From contig NZ_AP012327.1 of NCBI RefSeq assembly GCF_001042615.1, positions 806,001 through 870,000 on the forward strand: DNA of 64,000 nt. Direction: 5' to 3'. The notes under the pieces were generated by a model. The model was not told where the DNA came from. It ran no database searches and saw nothing but the letters and a program-made list of their open reading frames with translations. A program made the translations under genes and the position numbers. The DNA comes from Bifidobacterium catenulatum subsp. kashiwanohense JCM 15439 = DSM 21854. Its GTDB lineage: Bacteria; Actinomycetota; Actinomycetes; Actinomycetales; Bifidobacteriaceae. How positions within the stretch are numbered: the first letter of the stretch is position 1; each line of letters starts with the position of its first letter. Positions 18,044 through 25,735 of the stretch are shown here, piece after piece.

Positions 18044-18222
18044 ATGTCGCCGATCGGCGAGATCGTCAACGGCAGGCAGCGCATCACCACCCCATGGCAT
18101 GGCGGCTCGGCAAGGCGCTCGACACCACGCCCGACTTCTGGGCGAACCCTCAGACCGACTACGATCTGCTGACCTTCGACCCCAGCACCTTGGACGACAT
18201 CCGCCCGCTCGTGGAGGCCTGA
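18044..18222 (+). pseudogene. HigA-type antitoxin, C-terminal remnant
   Basis: One frame reads MSPIGEIVNGRQRITT. The next frame continues MAWRLGKALDTTPDFWANPQ, then TDYDLLTFDPSTLDDIRPL, to a TGA at 18220-18222. This is the HigA signature (IVNGRRRIT, then MALRLGKAL, then PEFWxNLQTDYDL) split by a frameshift near 18090-18100. The helix-turn-helix N-terminus and any HigB partner are missing. Confidence 0.65.
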
Positions 18223-18240
18223 CGCCGGGGCGCTTGATCC

Positions 18241-18283
18241 AATGACCACCATCGTCGTATGTGCGATTACAGTGGTCATTTTC
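18241..18283 (+). terminator. Hairpin after the HigA remnant
   Basis: A 9-bp stem, AATGACCAC with GTGGTCATT (18241-18249, 18272-18280), ends in TTTC. A second weaker hairpin with AACGGCC / GGCCGTT arms follows at 18309-18343. Confidence 0.6.
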
Positions 18284-18405
18284 ATATCTACGGTACGGGG
18301 ATGACGTGAACGGCCAACATCACCATGATTGATGGTGGCCGTTTGCATATCCACACATGGCTTTGATGTCTCAGCTGTCCAGAGCGAAGGTGATGGAATC
18401 CCGTC

Positions 18406-19665
18406 CTAGAACCGCCGCGTTACGTGCGCGACTGGCAGCAGCATCGCGGTGGCTAGGGCGAACGTCACCGCCAGGACCGCGCCCGCCGGGTAGACGCTGT
18501 ACGCCCAGCCGTATGCGATCTGCCCGAGGGGCTGGGCGCACATGCTCGCGGAGAGCGCAAGCGACATCACCTTGCCGGTCATGTTCTCGGGGCAGCTCAT
18601 CTGGATCGTCGGCACGGCGATGAGGTTCGTGAGGGTGATGGCGATCATGGTTCCGCAGGTGCTTGCCGTGAGCACCGTGAGTCGCATCACTCCACCTGCG
18701 GGAATCGTCATGGCGAGCGCTTGGGGCAGGATGGTGAGCGAGAAGGCGGCGATCGCCATCGGGAATCGCCGCATGGACAGCGACCTCGCGACCCGCCCAC
18801 CGGCGAGCGCGCCGAGCAGTCCGGATGCTCCCACGAGACCATATGCAAGGCCGTACGCCGTGGAGCCGAACCCCAGTACGGTCCGCACCATGTAAGGGAA
18901 GCCGACCTCCGCATACCCCGTCACCAGGAAGTTGAGCGCGGCGCAGATCAACACCAGATGCAGCACATGAGGATGTTCGCGGGTGAGGAAACGTCCGGCC
19001 GCGCGCAGGTCGTCGACCGCGGTGACGCGGCCGACGTCGCCGCGGTCGGGAGCGCCGAGCCGGATGAAACACTCCACGACGGCGGCCGCGCCGAACCCCA
19101 CGATCGTGATTTCCATCATGGGCATCGCACCAACCGCCGCGTACAGCACGCCGCCGAGCACGGCGGGAACGAGCGTGCTCGTCTGGTTCACTACGTTCAC
19201 CACGGCCATCGCGCGACGCATCACATCCTCGCCATGGGAACGGAACATCTGCGGCAGCGCCGCCTGCACCGTAGGCGTCTCCATTGCGTCAAGCACGGCG
19301 AGCACCACCTGCATCACGGCTATCGCCGCCAGATTGAAACCGACGACCGAAAAGATCGCCGCGCAGACGAGCACCGTCACGGCGGAAAGCGTGTCAAGCG
19401 CCACCATGACGGTCCGACGGTTCGTACGATCCGCCATCACGCCGCCAAGGGGCGAGAGCAGAATCGTGGGCAGGATGCTTGCAGTAAGAATGGAGGCGAA
19501 CGCCGCCGCCGAGCCGGTCTCGTCAAGCACCCACATGGACATGGCAAACCGCAGCATAAGGTTGGCGAAGAGCGATATGCCGAGACCTGCGACGAGCAGG
19601 CGGAAGTCGCGTGTGCGAAGAGGGTCAGCGGCTTGGCTTCTTTGTGGTTCGTATGCGTTCGTCAT
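18406..19665 (-). CDS. MFS transporter (MFS_1/MFS_3 exporter type)
   Basis: The ATG at 19665 after AAGGAATCC gives 419 residues with about twelve helices. The early FRLLVAGLGISLFANLMLRF and the loop GGVMADRTNRRTVMVALDT, carrying the A-motif-like D-R-x-x-R-R, fit the MFS_3/enterobactin-exporter-like drug exporters. It lies 156 bp after the tetR-type gene on the same strand. A TetR-type operator sits in that gap, 39 bp before its start, so expression is probably induced by a ligand of that regulator. The substrate is unknown. Confidence 0.85.
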   Translation of the reverse strand: MTNAYEPQRSQAADPLRTRDFRLLVAGLGISLFANLMLRFAMSMWVLDETGSAAAFASILTASILPTILLSPLGGVMADRTNRRTVMVALDTLSAVTVLVCAAIFSVVGFNLAAIAVMQVVLAVLDAMETPTVQAALPQMFRSHGEDVMRRAMAVVNVVNQTSTLVPAVLGGVLYAAVGAMPMMEITIVGFGAAAVVECFIRLGAPDRGDVGRVTAVDDLRAAGRFLTREHPHVLHLVLICAALNFLVTGYAEVGFPYMVRTVLGFGSTAYGLAYGLVGASGLLGALAGGRVARSLSMRRFPMAIAAFSLTILPQALAMTIPAGGVMRLTVLTASTCGTMIAITLTNLIAVPTIQMSCPENMTGKVMSLALSASMCAQPLGQIAYGWAYSVYPAGAVLAVTFALATAMLLPVAHVTRRF

Positions 19666-19703
19666 CGTGGATTCCTTTCTTGTGATTGGCCACGGCCATT
19701 TAT

Positions 19704-19724
19704 ACAAACCGACCGTCGGTCTGT
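19704..19724. promoter_or_regulatory. TetR-family operator upstream of the MFS gene
   Basis: The arms ACAAACCG and CGGTCTGT flank a 5-bp centre. The right arm is identical to the operator at 20524-20544 and the left arm differs at one base, so one regulator should bind both. Confidence 0.8.
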
Positions 19725-19821
19725 TATTGTGATAACAATACGCCCAAGGAAAAAGGTGCGGAAGCGCTTCGACATCTGTGACGTCAGGATGTGCAAGATG
19801 CGACGCACCCGGGCGCGTCTC

Positions 19822-20508
19822 CTATGCGGACGCTGTATCCTCTTCCGATGTCAGGGCCGTGAGCCCTTCGGTCGTCCGCAGGATGAGCGTCTCGTCGAAC
19901 ACTGGCACGCCGATGGCGTCGAGCATCGTGGCGAGGCAGCGGATGCGGTGTTCCATGCCGGCATGATCGGCGGGGTAGAAGCAGGGCATGAGCCAGTAGT
20001 TGCCGAGGAGCGAGAGCAGTTGCGCCGCCTCCTCAGGGTATGCCGTGGGAATGGAGCCGTCTTGCACGCCCATATCGATGAGCGAGCGGAAGGACTCCGG
20101 CAGTCTCGTCGACCAGAAGCGCATGTTCGCCGTAAAGAACGCAGGATCCTTGAGCAGCGCCAGCTGGGAACGGACTAGGTCCAGATGATCGGGGGCGTCC
20201 GCGGCGGAAACGATGAGCACGCGCAGCTTCTCAAGCGCACTCATGTCCTTGCGCTCGATGAGTTTGTCGAGAAGACGCGCGGTGACGGCCCACTCGTCGG
20301 CGTTCAGCCGGTCGAGAATCGCATCCTTCGATTTGAAGTGGTGGTAGAGCCCGCCCTTGGACAGTCCCAGGTCGTTCAGGATGTCCTGGATGGACGTCTT
20401 CTCATAGCCCTTTTCAGCGAAGAGCCTGCGGGCGGAATCGAGGATTCGTCGTTCGGTGTCTCCGGAATGCATATCGTGCGCCATGCGGATGGCCTGCCTT
20501 TCGTTCAT
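19822..20508 (-). CDS. TetR-family transcriptional repressor
   Basis: The 228-residue product has an N-terminal TetR helix-turn-helix (RRILDSARRLFAEKGYEKTS, then IQDILNDLGLSKGGLYHHFK) and a ligand-binding helical C-terminus. I chose ATG 20508 (MNERQAIRMAHDMHSG); MAHDM at 20484 is an alternative. An operator with arms ACAGACCG and CGGTCTGT starts 16 bp upstream. A near-identical one lies before the MFS gene, so it likely represses both itself and the pump. Confidence 0.88.
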   Translation of the reverse strand: MNERQAIRMAHDMHSGDTERRILDSARRLFAEKGYEKTSIQDILNDLGLSKGGLYHHFKSKDAILDRLNADEWAVTARLLDKLIERKDMSALEKLRVLIVSAADAPDHLDLVRSQLALLKDPAFFTANMRFWSTRLPESFRSLIDMGVQDGSIPTAYPEEAAQLLSLLGNYWLMPCFYPADHAGMEHRIRCLATMLDAIGVPVFDETLILRTTEGLTALTSEEDTASA

Positions 20509-20523
20509 GTCCCCGTCAAGCAT

Positions 20524-20544
20524 ACAGACCGTCGGTCGGTCTGT
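20524..20544. promoter_or_regulatory. TetR-family operator, autoregulatory copy
   Basis: A perfect 8-bp inverted repeat, ACAGACCG and CGGTCTGT, sits around a 5-bp centre immediately upstream of the tetR-type start. It matches the site at 19704-19724. Confidence 0.82.
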
Positions 20545-20660
20545 CAAATGATCGAGGCAGTCACCCCTGTGATGCGATTGAATATCCGCGGCAAGGCAGG
20601 ACGAAGAAGACCGGTAAGACGCCGAGTTCAAGTTCAACATCTCGAAGTAAGTGTTTCTCT

Positions 20661-20712
20661 GGCTCCCCTCTTTGAGGGGAGCTGTCGCTACAAGCGACTG
20701 AGGAGCGGCACG
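20661..20712. repeat. REP-like dispersed repeat, copy 2
   Basis: GGCTCCCCTC, TTTGAGGGGAGC, then GTCGCTACAAGCGACTGAGGA form two consecutive hairpins that match the copy at 11815-11862 in order and sequence. It is intergenic. Confidence 0.6.
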
Positions 20713-20715
20713 GAT

Positions 20716-20745
20716 AAGGCCTGAGAAGTCGTCTTCTCAGGCCTT
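20716..20745. terminator. Strong bidirectional hairpin
   Basis: The stem AAGGCCTGAGAAG (20716-20728) pairs with 20733-20745 across a 4-base loop. No intact gene ends just before it; a few codons ending FKFNISK and a stop at about 20650 may be a gene tail. Confidence 0.6.
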
Positions 20746-21020
20746 TGTCATGACATTGTTCTGCAAGGACTGGCTGCTGCAGCAGCATAATGTGTGTTTT
20801 ATTATGAGTCTTCGCCAGAAATCATGACGGAAACACGAGACGCAACCCTTAGCTCGCCCCTGATTCATCCCCGGACCGTTATTCAGGCGTAGCGTATGCG
20901 TAAGCCCAATCCTCTTGTGAAGATTTTGTGTATTGTTGAGCATGCGTGGGTTTCACCGTCTATTTGAATGATGATAGGCTTCTCGATACCTGCCGTACGA
21001 AAACCCATCAAGGAGATGCC

Positions 21021-21131
21021 ATGAACCTGTATCGCTACGCGATGTTCATCGCACGCGCCTGCCGTGGGTCGTTCATCGGCAATGTTCTGTTTGCCAATCC
21101 ACAAATGGCCCTATTCTCGATGCTGGTGTAG
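21021..21131 (+). CDS. Possible 36-residue small protein
   Basis: ATG 21021 follows the strong ribosome-binding site AAGGAGATGCC and opens 36 codons (MNLYRYAMFIARACRGSF and on, ending ALFSMLV) before a TAG. It is hydrophobic with a basic N-terminal half. A promoter-like stretch lies upstream near 20920-20940. It is 230 bp before the MFS-CBS gene and could be a leader peptide or a small membrane protein. No homologue is recognised. Confidence 0.4.
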   Translation: MNLYRYAMFIARACRGSFIGNVLFANPQMALFSMLV

Positions 21132-21361
21132 CGGGGACACGCCTTATGCCGGGATGTACCGATGGCCCATCCGCAGTCGACGTCGCATGAATCGCTCACC
21201 ATAGCCATCAACTTACGCAAAGCCGCGAATCGTTTGCCGTATATGAATGCGGAACGGATGGCGGCTTTTCCTTTACCCCGGACTCATCGGTGTCCTCGCG
21301 TCTTGACACAAGCATGGGGCCGGATCGCCCACACATGCCGTTACCAACAGAAGGAAATGCT

Positions 21362-23413
21362 GTGACCTCACAGAAAACCGCGGAACTCGGGTCCGCCGCC
21401 AGTTCCGTAAAGCCTATTGATCCGCACACCCGATTCATCGTCGTGGGTGTGATCGTCGTCGGCTCGTTCATCGCGCTGCTCAATCAGACCGTCATGTCAC
21501 CGGCCTTGCCGGCACTGATGCGTGATTTCAATATCACCACCGGCACCGTGCAGTGGGTGACCAGCGTCTACATGCTGGCCTCGGGCATCATGGTGCCGAT
21601 TTCAGGCTATCTGATTGATAAATTCTCCACCCGAAAGCTCTTCGCCGGAGCTCTTGCCACTTTCATGGTCGGCACACTGCTGTGTGCCGTCGCGCCGAAT
21701 TTCATGCTGTTGCTCGTCGGACGCATACTGCAATCCGTCGGCTCCGGCGTGCTGTTGCCATTGGTCGCCGTAGTGCCGATGCTCGTCTATCCGCCGGATA
21801 AGCGCGGCACTGCCATGGGCATGGCCGGTATCGTCATGGCCGCCGGCCCGGCTATCGGCCCGGTTGTCGGTGGTCTGGTGATTGACAGTTTCGGATGGCG
21901 CCCGATGTTCATTGGCATCGCAGTCGTGGCACTGGTCATCCTTGTCGGAGGCACGATGATGCTCAAGAACGTCAGCGAGTTGAAGAACCCAAAGCTCAAC
22001 ATCCTGTCCGTGGTCCTTTCGACCATCGCGTTCGGTGGCCTGCTCTATGGCTTCTCGTCCGCTTCCACGATGGGATGGGCCAGTCCGGTCGTCATTACCT
22101 CAATCGTCGTTGGTCTTGTGGCCTTCGTCGCATTCGTATACAAGCAAGTCAAGCTCGATGAGCCATTGTTGCGCGTTGACACCCTTGCCACCCGCAACTT
22201 CCGCAACTCCGCGATTCTGGTCACTCTGATCAACGCCGCAGTCGCCGCAACCAACGTGACGTTGCCTATCTTCATCCAGAATGTGCTCGGCCAATCCGCC
22301 ACCGTCACCGGCATGGTCATGCTGCCCGCCGCAGCGGTCGGCATCATCCTGAGTCCGGTCGCCGGTGCCGCATTCGACAAATTCGGCCCGCGCGGCGTGG
22401 GCATCGGCGGCCTTGCGCTCATGACCATCTCTCTTGGTCTTCTCGGCACCATCAACACCAGGACATCAGTGCTGTTTGTCGCCGTGTTCTGCGCATTGCA
22501 GGCATCCGGTCAGGCTATCGCCAACATGCCGATCAACACTTGGGGCGTCAACGCTTTGCCGAACGACATGATCGCCCATGGCAACGCCATCGCCAACACC
22601 GGCCGCCAGATCGCGGCAGCCATTGCGACCTCGCTTCTGGTCACCGCAGAAACATCCGTGACCGCCTCGCACATGTCCCAGGGCGTGAAGTCCGCCACGG
22701 CCAGCGGCATCGCGTTCTCCTACCTGCTGTGCGCCGCCATCTCGCTGGTCGCCCTGATCATCTGCATCTTCACCGTCACCAGCCGTGCCAAGGAGAAGGC
22801 CGCACGCAACGCCAAGGCCTACGAGGCGCAAACCTCCGCCGAAGTCGCGGTCGAAACCACTGAAGGCCAGCCCGCCGAGCATCACTACGCCGGCGCATAC
22901 GTGGCCCCCGCCGCCTCCCTGTTCAAGCAGGCCCAGGAACAGTCCATCGGCGGGATCATGGACGATCAGCCCTACAGCTGCCTGGACAGCGATGACATCA
23001 CGCATGTGGTGCGCGAGTTCATCCGCCTCAACGTCTCCAGCCTTCCCGTGGTGAACGGCGATGGCAGGCTTGTCGGCTTCGTCAGCGACGGCGATGTCCT
23101 GAAATCGATTGCCACTTATGAATCCCGTACGGTTCCCACCGGCACCGGTTCGACGATGGTGGTGTTCGACGACGAAACCGTGGCCTCCAAGGTGCAGGTG
23201 CTCTCCGGCAAGAAGGTGATGGACATCGCCACGCGTAAGGTCGTTGCCGCCACGCCCGACCAGCATGTTGGAGAGGTGGCCCGAATCCTCGCCAAGAAGC
23301 AGTTCAAGAAACTGCCGGTGGTGGATGGTGATGGCAGACTCGTCGGTGTGATCCGCCGTAAGTCCGTGATGGAACATGCCTTCGACGCGCTGTTCCCGAA
23401 GGATGATCGGTAA
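21362..23413 (+). CDS. DHA2-type MFS transporter fused to two CBS domains
   Basis: The start is GTG 21362 after AGAAGGAAA, giving 683 residues. Residues 1-500 are a 14-helix DHA2 drug exporter with LLNQTVMSPALPALMRDF in helix 1, GTVQWVTSVYMLASGI in helix 2 and the helix-5 motif GPAIGPVVGG. After a linker, residues 540-683 carry a CBS pair (SSLPVVNGDGRLVGFVSDGD and KKLPVVDGDGRLVGVIRRKS). CBS pairs usually bind adenine nucleotides, so transport may respond to energy state or a nucleotide signal. The product exported is unknown. A terminator follows. Confidence 0.88.
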   Translation: MTSQKTAELGSAASSVKPIDPHTRFIVVGVIVVGSFIALLNQTVMSPALPALMRDFNITTGTVQWVTSVYMLASGIMVPISGYLIDKFSTRKLFAGALATFMVGTLLCAVAPNFMLLLVGRILQSVGSGVLLPLVAVVPMLVYPPDKRGTAMGMAGIVMAAGPAIGPVVGGLVIDSFGWRPMFIGIAVVALVILVGGTMMLKNVSELKNPKLNILSVVLSTIAFGGLLYGFSSASTMGWASPVVITSIVVGLVAFVAFVYKQVKLDEPLLRVDTLATRNFRNSAILVTLINAAVAATNVTLPIFIQNVLGQSATVTGMVMLPAAAVGIILSPVAGAAFDKFGPRGVGIGGLALMTISLGLLGTINTRTSVLFVAVFCALQASGQAIANMPINTWGVNALPNDMIAHGNAIANTGRQIAAAIATSLLVTAETSVTASHMSQGVKSATASGIAFSYLLCAAISLVALIICIFTVTSRAKEKAARNAKAYEAQTSAEVAVETTEGQPAEHHYAGAYVAPAASLFKQAQEQSIGGIMDDQPYSCLDSDDITHVVREFIRLNVSSLPVVNGDGRLVGFVSDGDVLKSIATYESRTVPTGTGSTMVVFDDETVASKVQVLSGKKVMDIATRKVVAATPDQHVGEVARILAKKQFKKLPVVDGDGRLVGVIRRKSVMEHAFDALFPKDDR

Positions 23414-23444
23414 TTCGGCGTCATCATCGCTGAATGAATGAAAT

Positions 23445-23477
23445 ATGAGGCTTCCCTTCTCGCGGGGGAAGCCTCAT
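23445..23477 (+). terminator. Terminator after the MFS-CBS gene
   Basis: A 12-bp stem, ATGAGGCTTCCC with GGGAAGCCTCAT, is followed by a short T/G stretch. It starts 31 bp after the stop. Confidence 0.8.
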
Positions 23478-23632
23478 TGCTTTGTCCGCGTATGGTATGC
23501 CGACCCGACCCCGCTTCGTTGGTGTGCATGGGATGTCCATTCAGGTTTTTCCCATCTTCGGACTCGTAAAATAGGCGAGGTTAACAAGACGAAGAACGAT
23601 GACATCCGTCGATTCGCAAGGGGTGGACGCAT

Positions 23633-24457
23633 ATGGATTATCAGTATCAGGCCGTTGAACAGCCTTCCAATCCCCGCAAAACCTGGCCGATTGTCCTTTC
23701 CGTGGTCGTGGCACTCACTGTGGCATGCGGCGCAGGAGTGTACGTCTACCACAACAAACGGCAGGAGGCGTTGGACACATGCCGGCAATCGCTTGCGGAA
23801 TTCAGCTCGGCCCGTAAGGCCGTGCTCGACACATCCGAAAACGGTAGCGAGCTGCAGAAATTGATCCGTGGTGCGCTCGGCGTGAACGACATCATCGACG
23901 CGTTCGCGGACGCGGCCACCAGCGCAGAGAACACGGTCGATACGGAAGGCTGTAAGGCGGACGCCACCATCACGCAGCTCAATCTCATCGCCAAAACACT
24001 AGACAGCGCCACGGACTCCCTGAATAACAGCCTGAAGGACATCCAGGAGAAGAACGGCACGAATGCGCTGCAGGATTCGCGGAACGATTCGGATGGCACG
24101 ACAACGAACGGACCATCCTCCAATACTCAGTCCAATACGTCATCGGGGCAATTGCTCGACGTTCCTTCGAACGGTTCTTTCGCCACGGAATCGTTGGATG
24201 AATCGAAGAAGGAACTGCAGCAGTCGCTCGACAAGGCGGACAAATTGGTCAACAAGCTTGGCAAGGACGAAACACTGACGTTGACTGGCCGTAAACTGCT
24301 GTCCGCATTGTCCAAAGCTGTGGATTCCGGTCAAAAACTCATTGAAAACAGCAATATCAAGGATTCCAAGTACTACAAGGCAGCCAAAGTCACGCTCGAT
24401 GAGGCGATCGATGTGGCCGAGAATTGGGTGGACAGACAGGCGTCCAAAGCGCAATGA
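23633..24457 (+). CDS. Membrane-anchored coiled-coil protein of unknown function
   Basis: This is a 274-residue protein with one N-terminal membrane helix (about 17-40, TWPIVLSVVVALTVACGAGV). An outside-facing helical domain (41-150) has two cysteines. A Ser/Asn/Thr-rich linker (about 150-180, SSNTQSNTSSG) and a second helical domain (185-270) follow. It is probably anchored in the membrane and extends into the envelope. Related proteins are common in bifidobacteria without an assigned role. The ATG at 23633 follows AAGGGGTGG. It ends 70 bp before the AT-rich scar. Confidence 0.7.
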   Translation: MDYQYQAVEQPSNPRKTWPIVLSVVVALTVACGAGVYVYHNKRQEALDTCRQSLAEFSSARKAVLDTSENGSELQKLIRGALGVNDIIDAFADAATSAENTVDTEGCKADATITQLNLIAKTLDSATDSLNNSLKDIQEKNGTNALQDSRNDSDGTTTNGPSSNTQSNTSSGQLLDVPSNGSFATESLDESKKELQQSLDKADKLVNKLGKDETLTLTGRKLLSALSKAVDSGQKLIENSNIKDSKYYKAAKVTLDEAIDVAENWVDRQASKAQ

Positions 24458-24529
24458 CGATTCTCCCTCGTGTTGCTTCCATACGCGCGTCTAAAGTTTC
24501 CCGGATTTTTTTTTGATAAATTTGTTGAT

Positions 24530-24820
24530 ATGATGAATAATAAAACAAATTCTTTTATTCGTACAAGAGGATTGCGATTAATTGCCTATCATGCGAAGTG
24601 GGATAATGAAAATAAGATTAATTCTATTATTGAACAATGGCTAAGCCATATCGAAGATGAAAAACTAATTACAGCAAGACAATATATTCAAGATGTAATT
24701 GTTATTGCTAAATATAAACCAGAACTTATAAATGTTATTCTTGATACATTAGGACATTTTGACCAAATTTATGATGATAGTATGCAGAAATTAGTTTATA
24801 AAGATAGACAAAAGCAATAA
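24530..24820 (+). pseudogene. 5'-truncated Firmicutes HEAT-repeat-like (SufBD-annotated) protein
   Basis: The frame reads NNKTNSFIRTRGLRLIAYHA, then KWDNENKINSIIEQWLSHIE, a pattern seen in about 150-residue clostridial HEAT-like proteins often annotated as SufBD. The first half expected for that family is missing. The frame is open into GC-rich sequence at about 24500, where base composition changes abruptly. This looks like a recombination junction that cut the gene. An internal ATG at 24530 or 24533 could still start a 90-odd-residue protein, but no good ribosome-binding site is seen. Confidence 0.6.
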
Positions 24821-24895
24821 AAATAATTCGCCAATATACTTGGTAAATTTCAGTTTACTTAAGAAGAGTGGAATTTAATAGGAGCGAAAAGAAAA

Positions 24896-25333
24896 ATGTG
24901 TATAGAATGTTATGTTGATAAAAACAGAATAACACCACTCTTAAATCCGTTGGAATGTTTAGAAAATCATACACAATACATTTGTGGGGCTTGTGGGCGG
25001 TGCATTTGCATTGAACATGATCCTAAACGCGGATTACAACGGTGGAATTTTCCTTTTAAATCGTTAGAAATTGCAAAATTATATTTGCGTACTGCTGATT
25101 ATAGTATGAAAAAGCCATGTGGTATTTATGAACTGAAAAGTGAAAATGGCAGACTTTCATACAAAATTTTTGCGAACATCGAGGACTTACAGTTATATCT
25201 AAAAAAGAACAAAGGAAAAATTTGCAAAGATATGAAGCCAGTTTTTATTATTGAAGAATACAGAGAATATGCAAATACGCAGATAAGAAAATTGACCTCT
25301 GATGAAATACAGAAATATATGTCAGAGCGATAA
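24896..25333 (+). CDS. Cys-rich hypothetical protein of Firmicutes type
   Basis: This 145-residue protein has N-terminal zinc-finger-like cysteines (MCIECYVDK, then ICGACGRCICIEH, six Cys and one His within about 40 residues). A Lys/Glu-rich C-terminus ends TSDEIQKYMSER. AATAGGAGCG provides a ribosome-binding site. Codons are AT-rich, as in the truncated gene before it. I associate this pair with clostridial genomes, so both were probably acquired together. Function is unknown. Confidence 0.7.
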   Translation: MCIECYVDKNRITPLLNPLECLENHTQYICGACGRCICIEHDPKRGLQRWNFPFKSLEIAKLYLRTADYSMKKPCGIYELKSENGRLSYKIFANIEDLQLYLKKNKGKICKDMKPVFIIEEYREYANTQIRKLTSDEIQKYMSER

Positions 25334-25366
25334 CTTTCAGTTTGACAACTTCATATCCATATCCAC

Positions 25367-25397
25367 AAAGCAGTTAGTCTTAGGATTGACTGCTTTT
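25367..25397 (+). terminator. Terminator of the AT-rich scar genes
   Basis: AAAGCAGT pairs with ACTGCTTT (25367-25374, 25389-25396), followed by TTAAAAAG. It lies 34 bp after the Cys-rich gene. Confidence 0.65.
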
Positions 25398-25682
25398 TAA
25401 AAAGACACCATGTAGGTGCAATGATGTCTTTTGAGTGTTATTTTATAGGTCATATCAAGGCTCATTCAATCGTGGTAAATTCGTGGTAAAATGAATGGTT
25501 TTCTATACTTCAAAATGCTTAAAGGTATAGTATTTATGCGGATAATCGAAAATCAGATATAAAATTTAACATAAAACGTCGACGATTATGACATCAGAGA
25601 ATATGACGCCATGACGGATGGAAGCGTAAGAAGGGATACGAATGGCGAAATCGGGGTGTGGGCCATCGGGGAAACATCGCGT
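25398..25682. other. AT-rich tail of the second acquired scar
   Basis: No gene is seen. A short direct repeat, CGTGGTAAAT and CGTGGTAAAA (about 25470-25492), might belong to an attachment site. Base composition returns to host level near 25580. Confidence 0.35.
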
Positions 25683-25729
25683 TTGCGAACCCGGTCGCCC
25701 GTCCATATCCTAGGCGATCGGGTTCGCAA
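25683..25729 (-). terminator. Terminator of the YeiH-family gene
   Basis: A 17-bp stem with one G-T pair (25683-25699 with 25713-25729, left arm TTGCGAACCCGGTCGCC) lies 7 bp beyond the stop on the minus strand. Confidence 0.7.
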
Positions 25730-25735
25730 GACCGA

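Noticed and set aside
18721..20178. 485-residue open frame across the MFS and TetR genes on the plus strand
   Set aside because: It crosses two well-supported genes and their operator and has an unrealistic His/Arg composition.
25470..25492. CGTGGTAAAT / CGTGGTAAAA pair as an attachment site
   Set aside because: The pair is suggestive but short, and no matching copy at the other border or integrase gene is seen nearby, so it is only mentioned in passing.
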